A stretch of 64,000 nucleotides of DNA from Deltaproteobacteria bacterium (GCA_016219005.1 JACRCN010000031.1:1-64000); one strand, 5' to 3'. Shown: positions 1 through 8,743, numbered from the stretch's first letter. Numbers and translations: made by a program. The notes: generated by a model from the letters alone, not told the origin.

Positions 1-370
1 CGTCTTCCGTGAGCGGCAGCGCGGGCTTCCAGGCAAGTTCCAGGTCGGCCGCAAACCCCGCCCCGCTGGGGCTGTCGGCGTTCTCGCCGTTCAGCTCGTT
101 CACCTGGGAGCCTTGGTAGTAGACCACCGCACCGCCGTGGACCTCCAGGGTGCCGAAGCGCTCCTCCAGCTCCTCGCCGATTTTTTCCTCCATCTTGGAT
201 GCCTGTTGATCTTCGCCGGCCTCGAGCCCCGCTAATTGCTGCTCGAGTTCCTCTATCCGGTTTTTCATGTCACTGAGTTCCTTCAATAGATCGCTGTCGG
301 CGGCAAAAGCAGGCGACTGGGCCATCGAGATCCAAATGAATGCGGTCAAAAGACAAATGGTTTTTTGCAC
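1..370 (-). CDS. outer-membrane porin-like protein, N-terminal part
   Basis: This is the first 123 codons of a gene running off the left edge. The GTG start at 370 has GGAG six bases upstream. The product opens with a signal peptide ending near Ala-Phe-Ala-Ala, then a coiled-coil segment rich in Glu, Leu and Gln (about residues 25-60). The phrase VHGGAVVYYQGSQ that follows looks like the first beta-strand of a porin. A short coiled coil ahead of a barrel is typical of LbtU-like and related Gram-negative porins. That family assignment is inference, because the barrel itself lies outside the window. Confidence 0.6.
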   Translation of the reverse strand, partial: MQKTICLLTAFIWISMAQSPAFAADSDLLKELSDMKNRIEELEQQLAGLEAGEDQQASKMEEKIGEELEERFGTLEVHGGAVVYYQGSQVNELNGENADSPSGAGFAADLELAWKPALPLTED

Positions 371-511
371 GTGCTGCTCCTTATCAGTTAGTGGAATTGG
401 TTTCCTCAAAAAAAGGCGCAACCGACAGGATGTTTGGATCCTCCAGTCACGCCTTCACTTTTTTCGCACCGCGCGGGCGGCCGAAAACCGTAAGGTGTTC
501 CAACCTTAAAT

Positions 512-751
512 TTAGGATAAACTAATTTTGATTGTGTCTGCTAATTCTTCAAGCTGCTGGAATTCATTTATCTTAGCCTCTTGCCGGTCGAGTCTATGCT
601 TCAGCCGCACTTCTTGCTCAAGACTCATGAATGTCGCCGGTTGGAATGCCAAGCGCAGGGGCCGTGGTCTATCGCTGGACAATACTGTCATGCCGTCCCA
701 ACCGTCGGGCGACGCCAGCCGGACAAGTCCCGCTGAGCTAAGCAGCATCAA
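512..751 (-). CDS. small hypothetical protein, 79 aa
   Basis: I do not recognise this protein. Its ATG overlaps the end of the 55-codon gene upstream, which suggests translational coupling. The C-terminal half is charged and helical, with a likely coiled coil around LEQEVRLKHRLDRQEAK, and it has no signal peptide or membrane segment. Codon use is unremarkable, so its reality rests mainly on the overlap with its upstream neighbour. Confidence 0.35.
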   Translation of the reverse strand: MMLLSSAGLVRLASPDGWDGMTVLSSDRPRPLRLAFQPATFMSLEQEVRLKHRLDRQEAKINEFQQLEELADTIKISLS

Positions 752-905
752 TTAATACCTGTGTCAGCCGTTTCCGCAGTGCTTCGATCTGCTTCGACTT
801 GAATGCTTTTCTGCTTTCTTCAAGGATGGCTATGGCTTCGGCGATGGCTCGCCTCAATGCGTCTTCACGACCCAATTGCGGTTTTTCAGTGTCTCGATTG
901 CTCAT
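738..905 (-). CDS. small charged helical protein, 55 aa
   Basis: This 55-residue ORF begins MSNRDTEKPQLGRE and ends with a basic amphipathic helix (SRKAFKSKQIEALRKRL). The composition is protein-like and strongly helical. The end overlaps the start of the next ORF by 14 bases. The basic C-terminal helix could bind nucleic acid or a partner protein, but no function can be assigned. There is no strong Shine-Dalgarno; an AGGC lies upstream. Confidence 0.5.
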   Translation of the reverse strand: MSNRDTEKPQLGREDALRRAIAEAIAILEESRKAFKSKQIEALRKRLTQVLIDAA

Positions 906-963
906 GGTGTCCGTTGCCTGCTCTCTTTGCGTGTTATGAAATCACTAAATCGCAAAAGACCGG

Positions 964-1143
964 TCAAACCTCCGGCGGCTTCCGTCCTTCAGGCGCCGCA
1001 CGGTCGCATGACCCTGGACATCCACCGCCCGAGCACCCGCAACCACCTCCTTCGGACTGGCTGTTTTTGAGTTTGCGATAAAAACTGCGCCCAATATAGG
1101 CGACAGCTGCTGTTACAATCACGAGGATCAACACATTTTCCAT
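964..1143 (-). CDS. FeoB-associated Cys-rich membrane protein
   Basis: The 59-residue product has one N-terminal membrane helix (residues 3-20), a short basic stretch, and a Gly/Cys-rich tail with five cysteines between about residues 35 and 46 (CGCSGGGCPGSC). This architecture is that of the FeoB-associated Cys-rich membrane proteins encoded directly downstream of feoB. It sits 14 bases after feoB and is probably the last gene of the feo operon. The Cys cluster may act in Fe(II) handling or in FeoB assembly; the family's role is not firmly established. The ATG at 1143 was chosen because it directly precedes the helix. Confidence 0.85.
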   Translation of the reverse strand: MENVLILVIVTAAVAYIGRSFYRKLKNSQSEGGGCGCSGGGCPGSCDRAAPEGRKPPEV

Positions 1144-1157
1144 AGTCACACCTCTCA

Positions 1158-3371
1158 TCAGAAACCGAGTGCCGAGCCGAGCTGAAATACGAAGACCGCC
1201 AGCGAAAATGCAAGCAGGGTGTTGAACATCATGGAAAAAGCACCCCACTTCCAGGAACCGGATTCGCGGCAGATGCAGACCACCGATGCGAAGCACGGCG
1301 CGTAGAACATAGTGAAGACGATAAGGCTCAGGGCCGCAAGGGGCCGCCAACCGGGAGTTTCGGCGAGTTTTTCCGAAAGCGGCCCGCTTTCCTCGGGGTC
1401 GACTTCTCCGAGGGAATAGGCGGTCCCCAAGGTGGACACCACCACTTCCTTGGCTGCGAAGCCTGCGACCAACGCGATGTTGGTCCGCCAGTCGAACCCG
1501 GCAAAAGCGCTGATGGGCTCAAGCGCGGCGCCGATGCGCCCGGCGATGGAATGGCGCAAAGCTTCCTCAGCCTGCTCCGCATCAAGGGTGGCGATCTGAT
1601 CTTTAAGCTCACTGGCTTCTGAAGAAATGCCGGTGGGCTCTTCGGAATTCTCAAGCTCCAGAGCAACATGCGCCGGTGCGGCAGCAAGGAGTGCGGCTTT
1701 CTTTTGCGCGAACGTCTCTTTTTCCGCAGCCGGCATCTGCGGGAAGGTCATCATGGCCCACAGCAGGATCGAAATCGACAGGATGATGGTGCCGGCTTTT
1801 TTGATGTACTGAACGGTGCGCTCCCACGTGTGAAGAAATAGGCCCTTGAAGGTGGGCACCCGATATGGCGGCAGTTCCATGACGAAGGGCATGCCGGCGC
1901 CTTTGATCAAGGTGACGCGCAGGAATTTGGCTGCCGATAAGGCGCCGATCCAGGCGAGGACCGTGATCAGGGCCATCATCAATGCCTCGTGTTGGGAGAA
2001 GAAGGCGCCCACCAGCAGCGCATACACCGGCAATTTGGCTCCGCAATTCATAAACGGGACCGTCAACAGGGTTGCCAGACGTTCACGCGGGGATTTGAGA
2101 GTCCGCGTGGCCATGACCCCCGGCACGGCGCAACCCCCGGCGATCCCGCCCGACACGATGAAGGCCATCAACGACCCGCCGTGCAGACCGAAAGCACGAA
2201 ACACGCGGTCGAGCATGAAGGCCATGCGGGCCAGGTACCCCGAGTCATCTAGTAGCGCGATACCGAAGAACATGAACATGACCAAAGGCACAAACCCCAG
2301 CACACTCCCCACGCCGTCGATGATGCCCGAGACAATGAGGGATTTGAGAAAGCCCTCGGAAAGGTGGCTGGCTGTCAAGACGCCGAGCCACTTGAAAAAG
2401 CCTTCCAGCCACTCGACGGGGGTTTTGCTGACGGTAAAGGTCAGGTAATAAAGCCCGTAGATCACAGCGGCCATGATGATCGGGCCGATAAACCGCTGAG
2501 TGACGATTTTGTCGATCTTGTCGGACAAAAAAAGCCGGTCAGGGTCTCCCTGAAAAGACACGACACCCTGTTTCAAGAGAGACTTGATGAAGCCGTAGCG
2601 GTAATCGGCGATGACCAGTTCCGGGTATGTATTGAGGGTTTCCTGCAGGTGTACGCTCAACCGGTCCACCTGCTTTTCGATTTCGGCGGACAGCGTCGGG
2701 TCGGCCTGGCGAGCCTGCTTGAGGACCTGCTCGTCTCGCTCCAGGAATTTCAATGCGGTCCAGCGCGGAGGATAGGAAGCCGTCATCAATCCGGCGGCCT
2801 GGATTTTGGCGGTTAGGGCCTCAAGCACCGGATCGACATCGTTTCCGTACGAGATGATAAAGGGAGGCCGAGGAGGTTGGCGTCGGATCAGGTCGCGGGC
2901 AGACTCCATGAGGGCTTCCTTGCCCTGGCCGTTTCGAGCGACGGTAGCGGTCACCGGGACCCCGAGGAGCTCGGAAAGTTTTCGGACATCGACTCGGATG
3001 CCGCGTTTTTCGGCGACATCCATCATGTTCAAAGCGATGCACACCGGAATGCCGATTTCCATGAACTGGATAGCCAGGTAGAGGTTGCGTTCCAGGTTGG
3101 CGGCGTCCACCACGTCGATGACCAGGCTCGGGCCCGCGTTTATCAGGAAATCCCGCGCAACCAGCTCCTCCAATGAGTAGGCCGTCAAGGAATACGTGCC
3201 GGGCAGGTCCACGATATTGAACCGGCACTCTTTAAAAGTGTGCTGACCGGATTTTTTCTCTACGGTGACACCCGGATAGTTGCCCACATGCTGGCGCGCT
3301 CCGGTCAGGGTGTTGAAAAGAGAGCTTTTGCCGGAATTCGGGTTTCCGGCGATGGCGATGGTTGCCTCCAT
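1158..3371 (-). CDS. feoB: ferrous iron transport protein B
   Basis: This inner-membrane Fe(II) transporter couples a G-protein domain to a membrane channel. The N-terminal GTPase shows G1 (GNPNSGKS, residues 9-16), G3 (DLPGTYSL) and G4 (NMMD) motifs. A helical GDI-like linker follows, then paired Gate regions with many membrane helices (about residues 280-737), including conserved Cys-containing segments GGCAVPG and NCGAKLP. At 737 residues it is close to family length. It starts three bases after the feoA stop with GGAGG upstream, so feoA and feoB are cotranscribed and probably translationally coupled. Confidence 0.97.
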   Translation of the reverse strand: MEATIAIAGNPNSGKSSLFNTLTGARQHVGNYPGVTVEKKSGQHTFKECRFNIVDLPGTYSLTAYSLEELVARDFLINAGPSLVIDVVDAANLERNLYLAIQFMEIGIPVCIALNMMDVAEKRGIRVDVRKLSELLGVPVTATVARNGQGKEALMESARDLIRRQPPRPPFIISYGNDVDPVLEALTAKIQAAGLMTASYPPRWTALKFLERDEQVLKQARQADPTLSAEIEKQVDRLSVHLQETLNTYPELVIADYRYGFIKSLLKQGVVSFQGDPDRLFLSDKIDKIVTQRFIGPIIMAAVIYGLYYLTFTVSKTPVEWLEGFFKWLGVLTASHLSEGFLKSLIVSGIIDGVGSVLGFVPLVMFMFFGIALLDDSGYLARMAFMLDRVFRAFGLHGGSLMAFIVSGGIAGGCAVPGVMATRTLKSPRERLATLLTVPFMNCGAKLPVYALLVGAFFSQHEALMMALITVLAWIGALSAAKFLRVTLIKGAGMPFVMELPPYRVPTFKGLFLHTWERTVQYIKKAGTIILSISILLWAMMTFPQMPAAEKETFAQKKAALLAAAPAHVALELENSEEPTGISSEASELKDQIATLDAEQAEEALRHSIAGRIGAALEPISAFAGFDWRTNIALVAGFAAKEVVVSTLGTAYSLGEVDPEESGPLSEKLAETPGWRPLAALSLIVFTMFYAPCFASVVCICRESGSWKWGAFSMMFNTLLAFSLAVFVFQLGSALGF

Positions 3372-3374
3372 GAG

Positions 3375-3611
3375 CTATTCCTCCACGTCCACGTTTATAA
3401 AGTCAGCCTCGTTGTTTCGCAGCGTCAGGGTGCAGCCCATCACCCGCAAAGCGACCGGGTCTATGAGCGGCGCGCGGCCTCTGATCGTGATTTTTGCACC
3501 CGGGATCAGCCCCATGTCCCGGATGCGGCGGGCCAATTCACCCTGGGCGGTGATGGTCGCAATAGTGCCGGTTTGGTTTTCGTGCATCTTTCGCAGACTT
3601 AGTTTGGACAT
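3375..3611 (-). CDS. feoA: ferrous iron transport protein A
   Basis: A 78-residue cytosolic SH3-like protein with the FeoA pattern: an N-terminal LRKMHENQTGTIATI strand, a central RRIRDMGLIPGAKI segment, and a C-terminal AL RVMGCTLTLRNNEA strand. FeoA assists FeoB. It is the first gene of feoA-feoB-Cys-rich protein, preceded by GGGGAG and a good sigma70-type promoter. Confidence 0.95.
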   Translation of the reverse strand: MSKLSLRKMHENQTGTIATITAQGELARRIRDMGLIPGAKITIRGRAPLIDPVALRVMGCTLTLRNNEADFINVDVEE

Positions 3612-3658
3612 CGGATTAGATCTCCCCTTAAAGTTAATTTGGCTGTAAACGTAAAGTT

Positions 3659-3687
3659 TGTTTAACCTAACTTAGAATGTCTGTCAA
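3659..3687 (-). promoter_or_regulatory. predicted feoA promoter
   Basis: Read on the minus strand, TTGACA (3682-3687) and TAAACA (3659-3664) are separated by 17 bases. The overlapping stretch TAAGTTAGGTTAAAC resembles half of a DtxR/MntR-type operator, which would fit repression by the divergent regulator. The dyad is imperfect, so the operator is an inference. Confidence 0.6.
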
Positions 3688-3700
3688 GTTATTTTTATGA

Positions 3701-3730
3701 TTGACTCATTATGTTGGAATTGTGTATAAA
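3701..3730 (+). promoter_or_regulatory. predicted promoter of the DtxR-type regulator
   Basis: TTGACT (3701-3706) and TATAAA (3725-3730) are spaced by 18 bases on the plus strand, about 35 bases before the regulator's ATG. It lies back to back with the feoA promoter. Confidence 0.55.
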
Positions 3731-3765
3731 TTGATTGAAACGATTGGCGGAAGGAAGAATTCCCG

Positions 3766-4287
3766 ATGGAAATCGATGAGCTTTCCGAGAGCCTGCAGAG
3801 CTATCTTGATGTCATTTTAGAACTCGAGGGGCTGCAAAAAGTGGCCAGAGCCAAGGATATAGCCGACCGCCTCAAGATTCAAAGAGGATCGGTGACAGCG
3901 GCTTTGAAAAGCCTGGAGGAAAAGGGGCTGATCCACTACCAGCCTTATAGTTTCATTACACTGACGGACTCGGGGAAGAAGGTCGCTGAAGAGATCGCCC
4001 ACCGGCATCGGGTGCTCAAGGCTTTTCTCCTCAACGTACTGCAGATCGACGAGCCGACGGCGGAGACCACCGCCTGCCGAATGGAGCACGTCATCGACCG
4101 AACTACGGTGGACCGCTTGGTGTGTTTTATCGAATACATCCATACCTGCCCCCGGGCGGGAGAAGACTGGCTTGAATCCTTTATCCGTTTCTGCAAGTCG
4201 GACCAGAAGCATCGCGGGGAATGCACTGCGTGTATCCGCGGACTTAAGCCCCTCGGCAAGGGACAGAAAACAGGCAAACCTCGATAA
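3766..4287 (+). CDS. DtxR/MntR-family metal-dependent regulator
   Basis: The 173-residue product starts with an N-terminal winged helix-turn-helix (about residues 8-65, including AKDIADRLKIQRGSVTAALKSLEEKGL). The dimerisation and metal-binding domain follows (HRHRVLKAFLLNVLQ and ACRMEHVID are the usual metal-site segments). The C-terminal tail adds several Cys and Lys residues and no SH3 domain. It is transcribed divergently from feoAB, so control of iron uptake, and perhaps its own gene, is likely. Whether it responds to Fe or Mn cannot be read from sequence. Confidence 0.88.
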   Translation: MEIDELSESLQSYLDVILELEGLQKVARAKDIADRLKIQRGSVTAALKSLEEKGLIHYQPYSFITLTDSGKKVAEEIAHRHRVLKAFLLNVLQIDEPTAETTACRMEHVIDRTTVDRLVCFIEYIHTCPRAGEDWLESFIRFCKSDQKHRGECTACIRGLKPLGKGQKTGKPR

Positions 4288-4298
4288 TGGAGAAATTT

Positions 4299-4328
4299 GC
4301 GTTACAGAATGGACGCTCAGTGTAACGC
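4299..4328. terminator. inverted repeat between convergent genes
   Basis: Perfect 8-bp arms GCGTTACA and TGTAACGC flank a 14-base loop between the 3' ends of the DtxR-type gene and the convergent PilZ gene. There is no strong U-tract on either side, so it is only terminator-like. Confidence 0.35.
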
Positions 4329-4373
4329 GGGATGATGAATAGCAGAAGGAGCCGTAGTCCGCAGGCGTTGGTT

Positions 4374-5222
4374 TTATCGCCGATACACCCGATTGACACC
4401 AATTCCGAAGCGCGAATCCGTTTCGTCCTGCGCTTCAAGGTCTCGGCACCATACCACTCTGGTGGTCATTACTTTCGAAATCGAAGAGTGCAGCGGCTTG
4501 TCGAATCGGATTTCGATCAATTCACCCGGACTGATGGCAAAATCGAAACGCAGCATCAGTCCCTCAGCGCTGAAGTTGCTTAACTGCGCGTAGCCAAGTA
4601 TTTCCTCCCCAGGCTTTCCGATCATCACCGTTTCCGAGCGTTGATAGCGCATGGTCTTTCTCAAATCAGATCCCACGTATGGGGCGGCAATCCCATCCGG
4701 CAAGGCTGTGAAGCCGGTATGACGTGACGATGCTGGCCGATCGCCCGCTTTTTGCAGGGTGGAACTTATTTCATGACTGCTGACGCATGGAGTCCGCGGC
4801 ATCATGTCGCTGCAAAATGGGCAGAGTTTCCCTTTGATTCTGGATCGAATGGAAGCTTCCCACTCATGCCCATGCGAACAGATCCACCACACCTTCTCTC
4901 TGTGGTGAGCCAGAACATCGACACCCCTTATGTCCCTGTTGCGGGATGGATGCCATTCCTTCAAGAGTTCAGGCTTTAAATCCACCATCCGCTGATCACC
5001 GTGTTTTTGCACACTCAGACAATAGGAGCACCGCATGCCGCGGGTTCTACAGCGCACTGAAGCCTGCCACCAATGGCCCTTTTCACAAAGCCACCAGACT
5101 TTCATGGATGAGCCAGGTGTCACATCCTTAGGACCCAGGTTGCCATTTTTTGTAGGATGCCACTCCTTGGCAAGGTCCGGTCTTAGCACATATAGATTGT
5201 AGGATTCCGTAAGCTTTGGCAC
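4374..5222 (-). CDS. double zinc-ribbon protein with C-terminal PilZ domain
   Basis: Two tandem probable-zinc-ribbon repeats (DUF4379-like) are followed by a PilZ domain. With the GTG start at 5222, ribbon 1 has C46, H50, C65 and C68; ribbon 2 has C115, H119, C134 and C137. Each is preceded by the typical LAKEWHP or LLKEWHP phrase. The PilZ part (about residues 190-282) keeps RxxxR (RKTMR) and NxSxxG (NFSAEG), so c-di-GMP binding is plausible. The GTG has GAGGAG ten bases upstream; the frame is open to a TTG at 5318. Zinc ribbons of this type are often found in nuclease-like proteins, but no nuclease domain is visible here. Confidence 0.75.
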   Translation of the reverse strand: MPKLTESYNLYVLRPDLAKEWHPTKNGNLGPKDVTPGSSMKVWWLCEKGHWWQASVRCRTRGMRCSYCLSVQKHGDQRMVDLKPELLKEWHPSRNRDIRGVDVLAHHREKVWWICSHGHEWEASIRSRIKGKLCPFCSDMMPRTPCVSSHEISSTLQKAGDRPASSRHTGFTALPDGIAAPYVGSDLRKTMRYQRSETVMIGKPGEEILGYAQLSNFSAEGLMLRFDFAISPGELIEIRFDKPLHSSISKVMTTRVVWCRDLEAQDETDSRFGIGVNRVYRR

Positions 5223-5330
5223 GGGGGTTAAGCTCCTCGAATTGAGAACCCACGTCTTATGAAAAAGTAATCTGTGACAGGCGGTTAACTCTGCATCGAT
5301 ATGCCCGGATAAATACAAGCGCGCGCTTGT

Positions 5331-6119
5331 TCATCCGAGCGTAACATCCAGGTATAGCATTACCAGCGATCCCGACATCAGGCCCATGGTAGCCGCCCTT
5401 TCATGACCTTTTCTGTGGGTTTCGGGGATTATTTCGTCGCTGATGACATAGAGCATCGCTCCCGCGGCGAATCCCATCGCATAAGGCAGAATCGCTTGCA
5501 TGCTGGTGACCGCCCACGCCCCTAATACAGCCAGTGGGATTTCAACCAGGCCGGCTCGGATTCCGACCAAGCTCGCGTAAAACCTCTTTCCAAGCCCGGC
5601 ATTCATCGAGCATATGGAAACGGCAAGCCCCTCCGGTATATTTTGCAGGCCTATCGCGATCATCAAGGTAAACGCATCGTTGAGATCTCCGGAGCCAAAT
5701 CCTACTCCAACTGCCAGTCCTTCGGGCATGTTGTGCAACGTTATGGCGATGATGAACAGCCATACCGCCTTAACGCGGTCTGTTGCCTTGCCTTCTTTTC
5801 CTGAAATGAAATGTGCATGCGGCAGGTATTGGTCAGCCACGTCCAGGAAAACGAAACCGATAACGATGCCGATCATCACCGGCCAAATTCCGCCATACTT
5901 GATGCCCGGCAGGATCAGGCTTGTAAAACTCGCCACCAGCATCACTCCAGCGGAAAAACCGAGCGAGGCATCTAAAAACCTATCGGATACACGTTTTACG
6001 AACATTACAGCCAATGCGCCGAAGGTGTTGAGCAGGGTTATGACGATCCCTCCGATCAGGCCGTGAATCACTGGATTGCTTCCGATATGCCCGATAAACC
6101 ACTCCTTGAAGATTTCCAT
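5331..6119 (-). CDS. ZIP-family metal transporter
   Basis: This inner-membrane protein of about eight helices has the two ZIP metal-site motifs: HNMPEGLAVGVGF in helix 4 and QNIPEGLAVSI in helix 5. A long GufA-like layout and about 262 residues fit the bacterial ZIP branch. The ATG at 6119 was chosen because GGAG lies seven bases upstream; an upstream GTG at 6161 has no ribosome-binding site. It is the last gene of the regulator-ATPase-ZIP cluster. ZIP proteins normally import divalent metal, so pairing with an exporter suggests metal homeostasis rather than simple resistance. Confidence 0.9.
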   Translation of the reverse strand: MEIFKEWFIGHIGSNPVIHGLIGGIVITLLNTFGALAVMFVKRVSDRFLDASLGFSAGVMLVASFTSLILPGIKYGGIWPVMIGIVIGFVFLDVADQYLPHAHFISGKEGKATDRVKAVWLFIIAITLHNMPEGLAVGVGFGSGDLNDAFTLMIAIGLQNIPEGLAVSICSMNAGLGKRFYASLVGIRAGLVEIPLAVLGAWAVTSMQAILPYAMGFAAGAMLYVISDEIIPETHRKGHERAATMGLMSGSLVMLYLDVTLG

Positions 6120-6168
6120 GGGGTTGCTCCGATCGCGATCGCGCTTGTTGGTTATAACCACATATAAT

Positions 6169-8289
6169 TTATGACAGCCACTTTTCCCTTAGCACACGCG
6201 TTGAATTCACAACAGCAGCGAGAGACACCCCCATGTCTGCAAAGACCGCTTCCCACATGGATGCCATCCCCATCGTTCCCAGTGCCACAAAAATGAGCTT
6301 AATCGAAAGCGCCATAAAAATGTTCTGCCAGACGATTCTCCTGGTTTGGCGTGCGATTTTAACGGCCTCGACCATTTTTAACGGAGAATCGGTCATGAGC
6401 ACCACATCGGCTGTCTCGATCGCCGCATCCGAGCCGAGGGCACCCATGGCGACCCCGACATCGGCCAGGGCGATGACCGGGGCATCGTTGATCCCGTCGC
6501 CGACGAAAGCGAGTTTCCCGCCGTGGTTTGATGCAAGCTTGATTTCTTCCAATAAACGCACCTTGTCTTCAGGCAGGAGCTCAGCATGAAACGCGTCCAC
6601 CCCAAGAGCTCCTGCAACGAATTTCGCAGCACACCGGTTGTCGCCCGTGAGCATCTCAATGCGCTCGATTCCGATTTTCCGTAATTGTGAAACGGCTTCC
6701 TTCGCGTCGGCCTTAAGCGTATCTCCAATCAGGATATGTCCGGCATAGACCCCATCGATGACAATGTGAGCGGCGGTGCCTTCGAGTTCGCAGACATCGT
6801 GAGCAATCCGATTGTGATGCAACAGTCCATCGCTTCCTACGAGGACCTCGTGTCCGCCGACAACGGCCCGCACCCCTCTTCCGGGCAGGTCGATATGTTC
6901 CGACACTGTCGTGCTATCCGGTTTCAGCCCCATTTCGGCCAGTTTGCCGACAATCGATTTGGCAATCGGATGACCGGAGTGCATCTCTGCCAATGCGGCC
7001 AATTCCAGGAGCCTCTGCTCCCCGTAGCCGTTCCTGGCGACTACCTTTTGAACCTCGAAGTTGCCCCGGGTCAGGGTACCCGTTTTGTCAAACACAACAG
7101 TCTTGACCGCCGAGAGCGCGTCCAGGAAGTTCGATCCCTTGACCAGTATGCCTCGGCGGGAGGCCAGTCCGATGCCGCCGAAGTACCCCAGCGGTATGCT
7201 GACCACAAGCGCACAGGGGCAAGAGACCACCAGCACCACCAGGGCGCGGTAGATCCAGGTCTTGAAATCGGCTTCGGTCATGAGCAGGGGGGGCAGCACC
7301 GCGACACCGGTCGCGGCAGCCACGACGACCGGGGTGTACCACCGCGCAAAGCTGGTGATAAAGTTTTCCGTCGGAGCCTTTCGTGCAGAGGCGTTTTCAA
7401 CGAGCTCCAGCACCTTGGAAATGGAGGACTCGTTGAAAGGCTTGGTCACGCGCAGCTTCAAGGAGGCGGTTAAGTTGATCATGCCAGCCATCAGGGAATC
7501 GCCCATCCGTGCGCTCAGGGGAACCGACTCGCCGGTCAGGGCCGAGGAATCCAGGCTGGACTGGCCCGATAGGACCTCCCCGTCGAGCGGTACTTTCTCT
7601 CCGGGCCTGACCAGAATGACCTCACCGACCTTGACCTGCTCGGGTGGCACTTGTTGAATACCTGTGCCGGTTTGCAGATTTGCCTTATCGGGTCTGGATG
7701 CAAGGAGGGAACGAATTGACCTGCGCGATCGAGTCACTGCCAAATTTTGCAAAAACTCACCCGCCTTGAAAAATATCATCACCCCGACGGCTTCGGATAG
7801 AGCGTGAATTGCGATCGCTCCGGCGGTGGCGATCACCATCAACACGTTTTCATCGAAAAAATCGCCTTTTCGAATCGTTCTGAAAGCGCTGATATAAACA
7901 TTGATGCCTGCAAGAAAGTAGGCCGCAAGGGCAATTCCATAATCCAGAATCGGCTCCCCGGATTCATGAAACCGGTCCTCAAAAACAGCATGCACTCCAA
8001 ACAAAACCAATGCGGCCGCCAAAATAACAAGCTCGCGTTTCGGTTGAAAAACTTGTTCGTCGCTCGCGGTTCTTTCGGAACCCTGCCTAAGCGGCAGGAT
8101 CTCAACCGTGGGTTCGATTCGCTTGATTTCATCGAATACACCCTCCGGGTCGGCGGCCTCCAGATGGAGGCGCAGGGTTGCGAAATTCACTGCAGCGTAG
8201 GTCACTCCAGGCAGCTTCTTGATAGCATGCTCGATTTTAAGGCCGCAGGACGCGCAATCGAGCCCTTTTATGCTGTATAATGTTGTCAT
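6169..8289 (-). CDS. Zn/Cd/Pb-exporting P1B-type ATPase
   Basis: This 706-residue heavy-metal P-type ATPase has an N-terminal HMA domain with GLDCASC (residues 9-15). It also shows the TGES actuator motif, the CPC motif in VVSCPCALVV, the phosphorylation site DKTGTLT, HP in GHPIAKS, and the GDGINDAP hinge. The last membrane helix has EAVFADMGVSLAAVVNS, whose Asp matches the P1B-2 (Zn/Cd/Pb) signature. It exports the metal to the periplasm. It lies 21 bases after the CadC-like repressor gene and is probably in the same operon. Confidence 0.95.
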   Translation of the reverse strand: MTTLYSIKGLDCASCGLKIEHAIKKLPGVTYAAVNFATLRLHLEAADPEGVFDEIKRIEPTVEILPLRQGSERTASDEQVFQPKRELVILAAALVLFGVHAVFEDRFHESGEPILDYGIALAAYFLAGINVYISAFRTIRKGDFFDENVLMVIATAGAIAIHALSEAVGVMIFFKAGEFLQNLAVTRSRRSIRSLLASRPDKANLQTGTGIQQVPPEQVKVGEVILVRPGEKVPLDGEVLSGQSSLDSSALTGESVPLSARMGDSLMAGMINLTASLKLRVTKPFNESSISKVLELVENASARKAPTENFITSFARWYTPVVVAAATGVAVLPPLLMTEADFKTWIYRALVVLVVSCPCALVVSIPLGYFGGIGLASRRGILVKGSNFLDALSAVKTVVFDKTGTLTRGNFEVQKVVARNGYGEQRLLELAALAEMHSGHPIAKSIVGKLAEMGLKPDSTTVSEHIDLPGRGVRAVVGGHEVLVGSDGLLHHNRIAHDVCELEGTAAHIVIDGVYAGHILIGDTLKADAKEAVSQLRKIGIERIEMLTGDNRCAAKFVAGALGVDAFHAELLPEDKVRLLEEIKLASNHGGKLAFVGDGINDAPVIALADVGVAMGALGSDAAIETADVVLMTDSPLKMVEAVKIARQTRRIVWQNIFMALSIKLIFVALGTMGMASMWEAVFADMGVSLAAVVNSTRVLREKWLS

Positions 8290-8310
8290 GGCAATACCGG
8301 CCGTCCTTCA

Positions 8311-8688
8311 TCACAACTCTTGGATGTGTCGTAGACCGATGTTGAGCACCGTGCGGATGTGCTCGTCATCGAGAGCGTAATAGATCACTTTGCCGTCCCG
8401 CCGGGTTTGGACGATCCGCATTTGACGCAGGCTTTTCAGATGCTGGGATATGGCGGGCTGCTTCATTTTCAGCAGCATGCTCAGGTCGCAGACGCACATT
8501 TCGGAAAGGCTCAACGCCCAAAGGATGCCGACTCGCGTCTTATCGGAAAACAGCTTGAAGAACTCCGAAAGACCGTTCATGGCCGCCTCGGGTGGCATCT
8601 GTTTTATAACCTTCCGCACTGTGATGGGGTGCAGGATATTGCACAGGCGGGATTCATTGGTGGTTTGGGGTTGTGCAGCCGGCCGCAT
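8311..8688 (-). CDS. ArsR/SmtB-family metal-sensing repressor, CadC-like
   Basis: A 125-residue winged helix-turn-helix repressor. The sensing helix carries SEMCVCDLSML, matching the ELCVCD metal site of ArsR and CadC proteins. The N-terminal Cys-x-x-x-His region (CNILHP) may add ligands as in CadC. The recognition helix is QPAISQHLKSLRQ. It heads the ATPase-ZIP operon and has a GAGGGG ribosome-binding site. Metal binding should release it from the dyad at 8720-8743. Confidence 0.93.
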   Translation of the reverse strand: MRPAAQPQTTNESRLCNILHPITVRKVIKQMPPEAAMNGLSEFFKLFSDKTRVGILWALSLSEMCVCDLSMLLKMKQPAISQHLKSLRQMRIVQTRRDGKVIYYALDDEHIRTVLNIGLRHIQEL

Positions 8689-8719
8689 CGATATCGTCCC
8701 CTCTATAAACTCATCATAT

Positions 8720-8743
8720 GCGCAAACAATAATATGTTTGCGC
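8720..8743. promoter_or_regulatory. predicted operator of the metal-sensing repressor
   Basis: A perfect 8-bp inverted repeat GCGCAAAC ... GTTTGCGC with an 8-base AT spacer lies 32 bases upstream of the repressor start. This is the usual form of an ArsR/SmtB operator. Confidence 0.75.
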
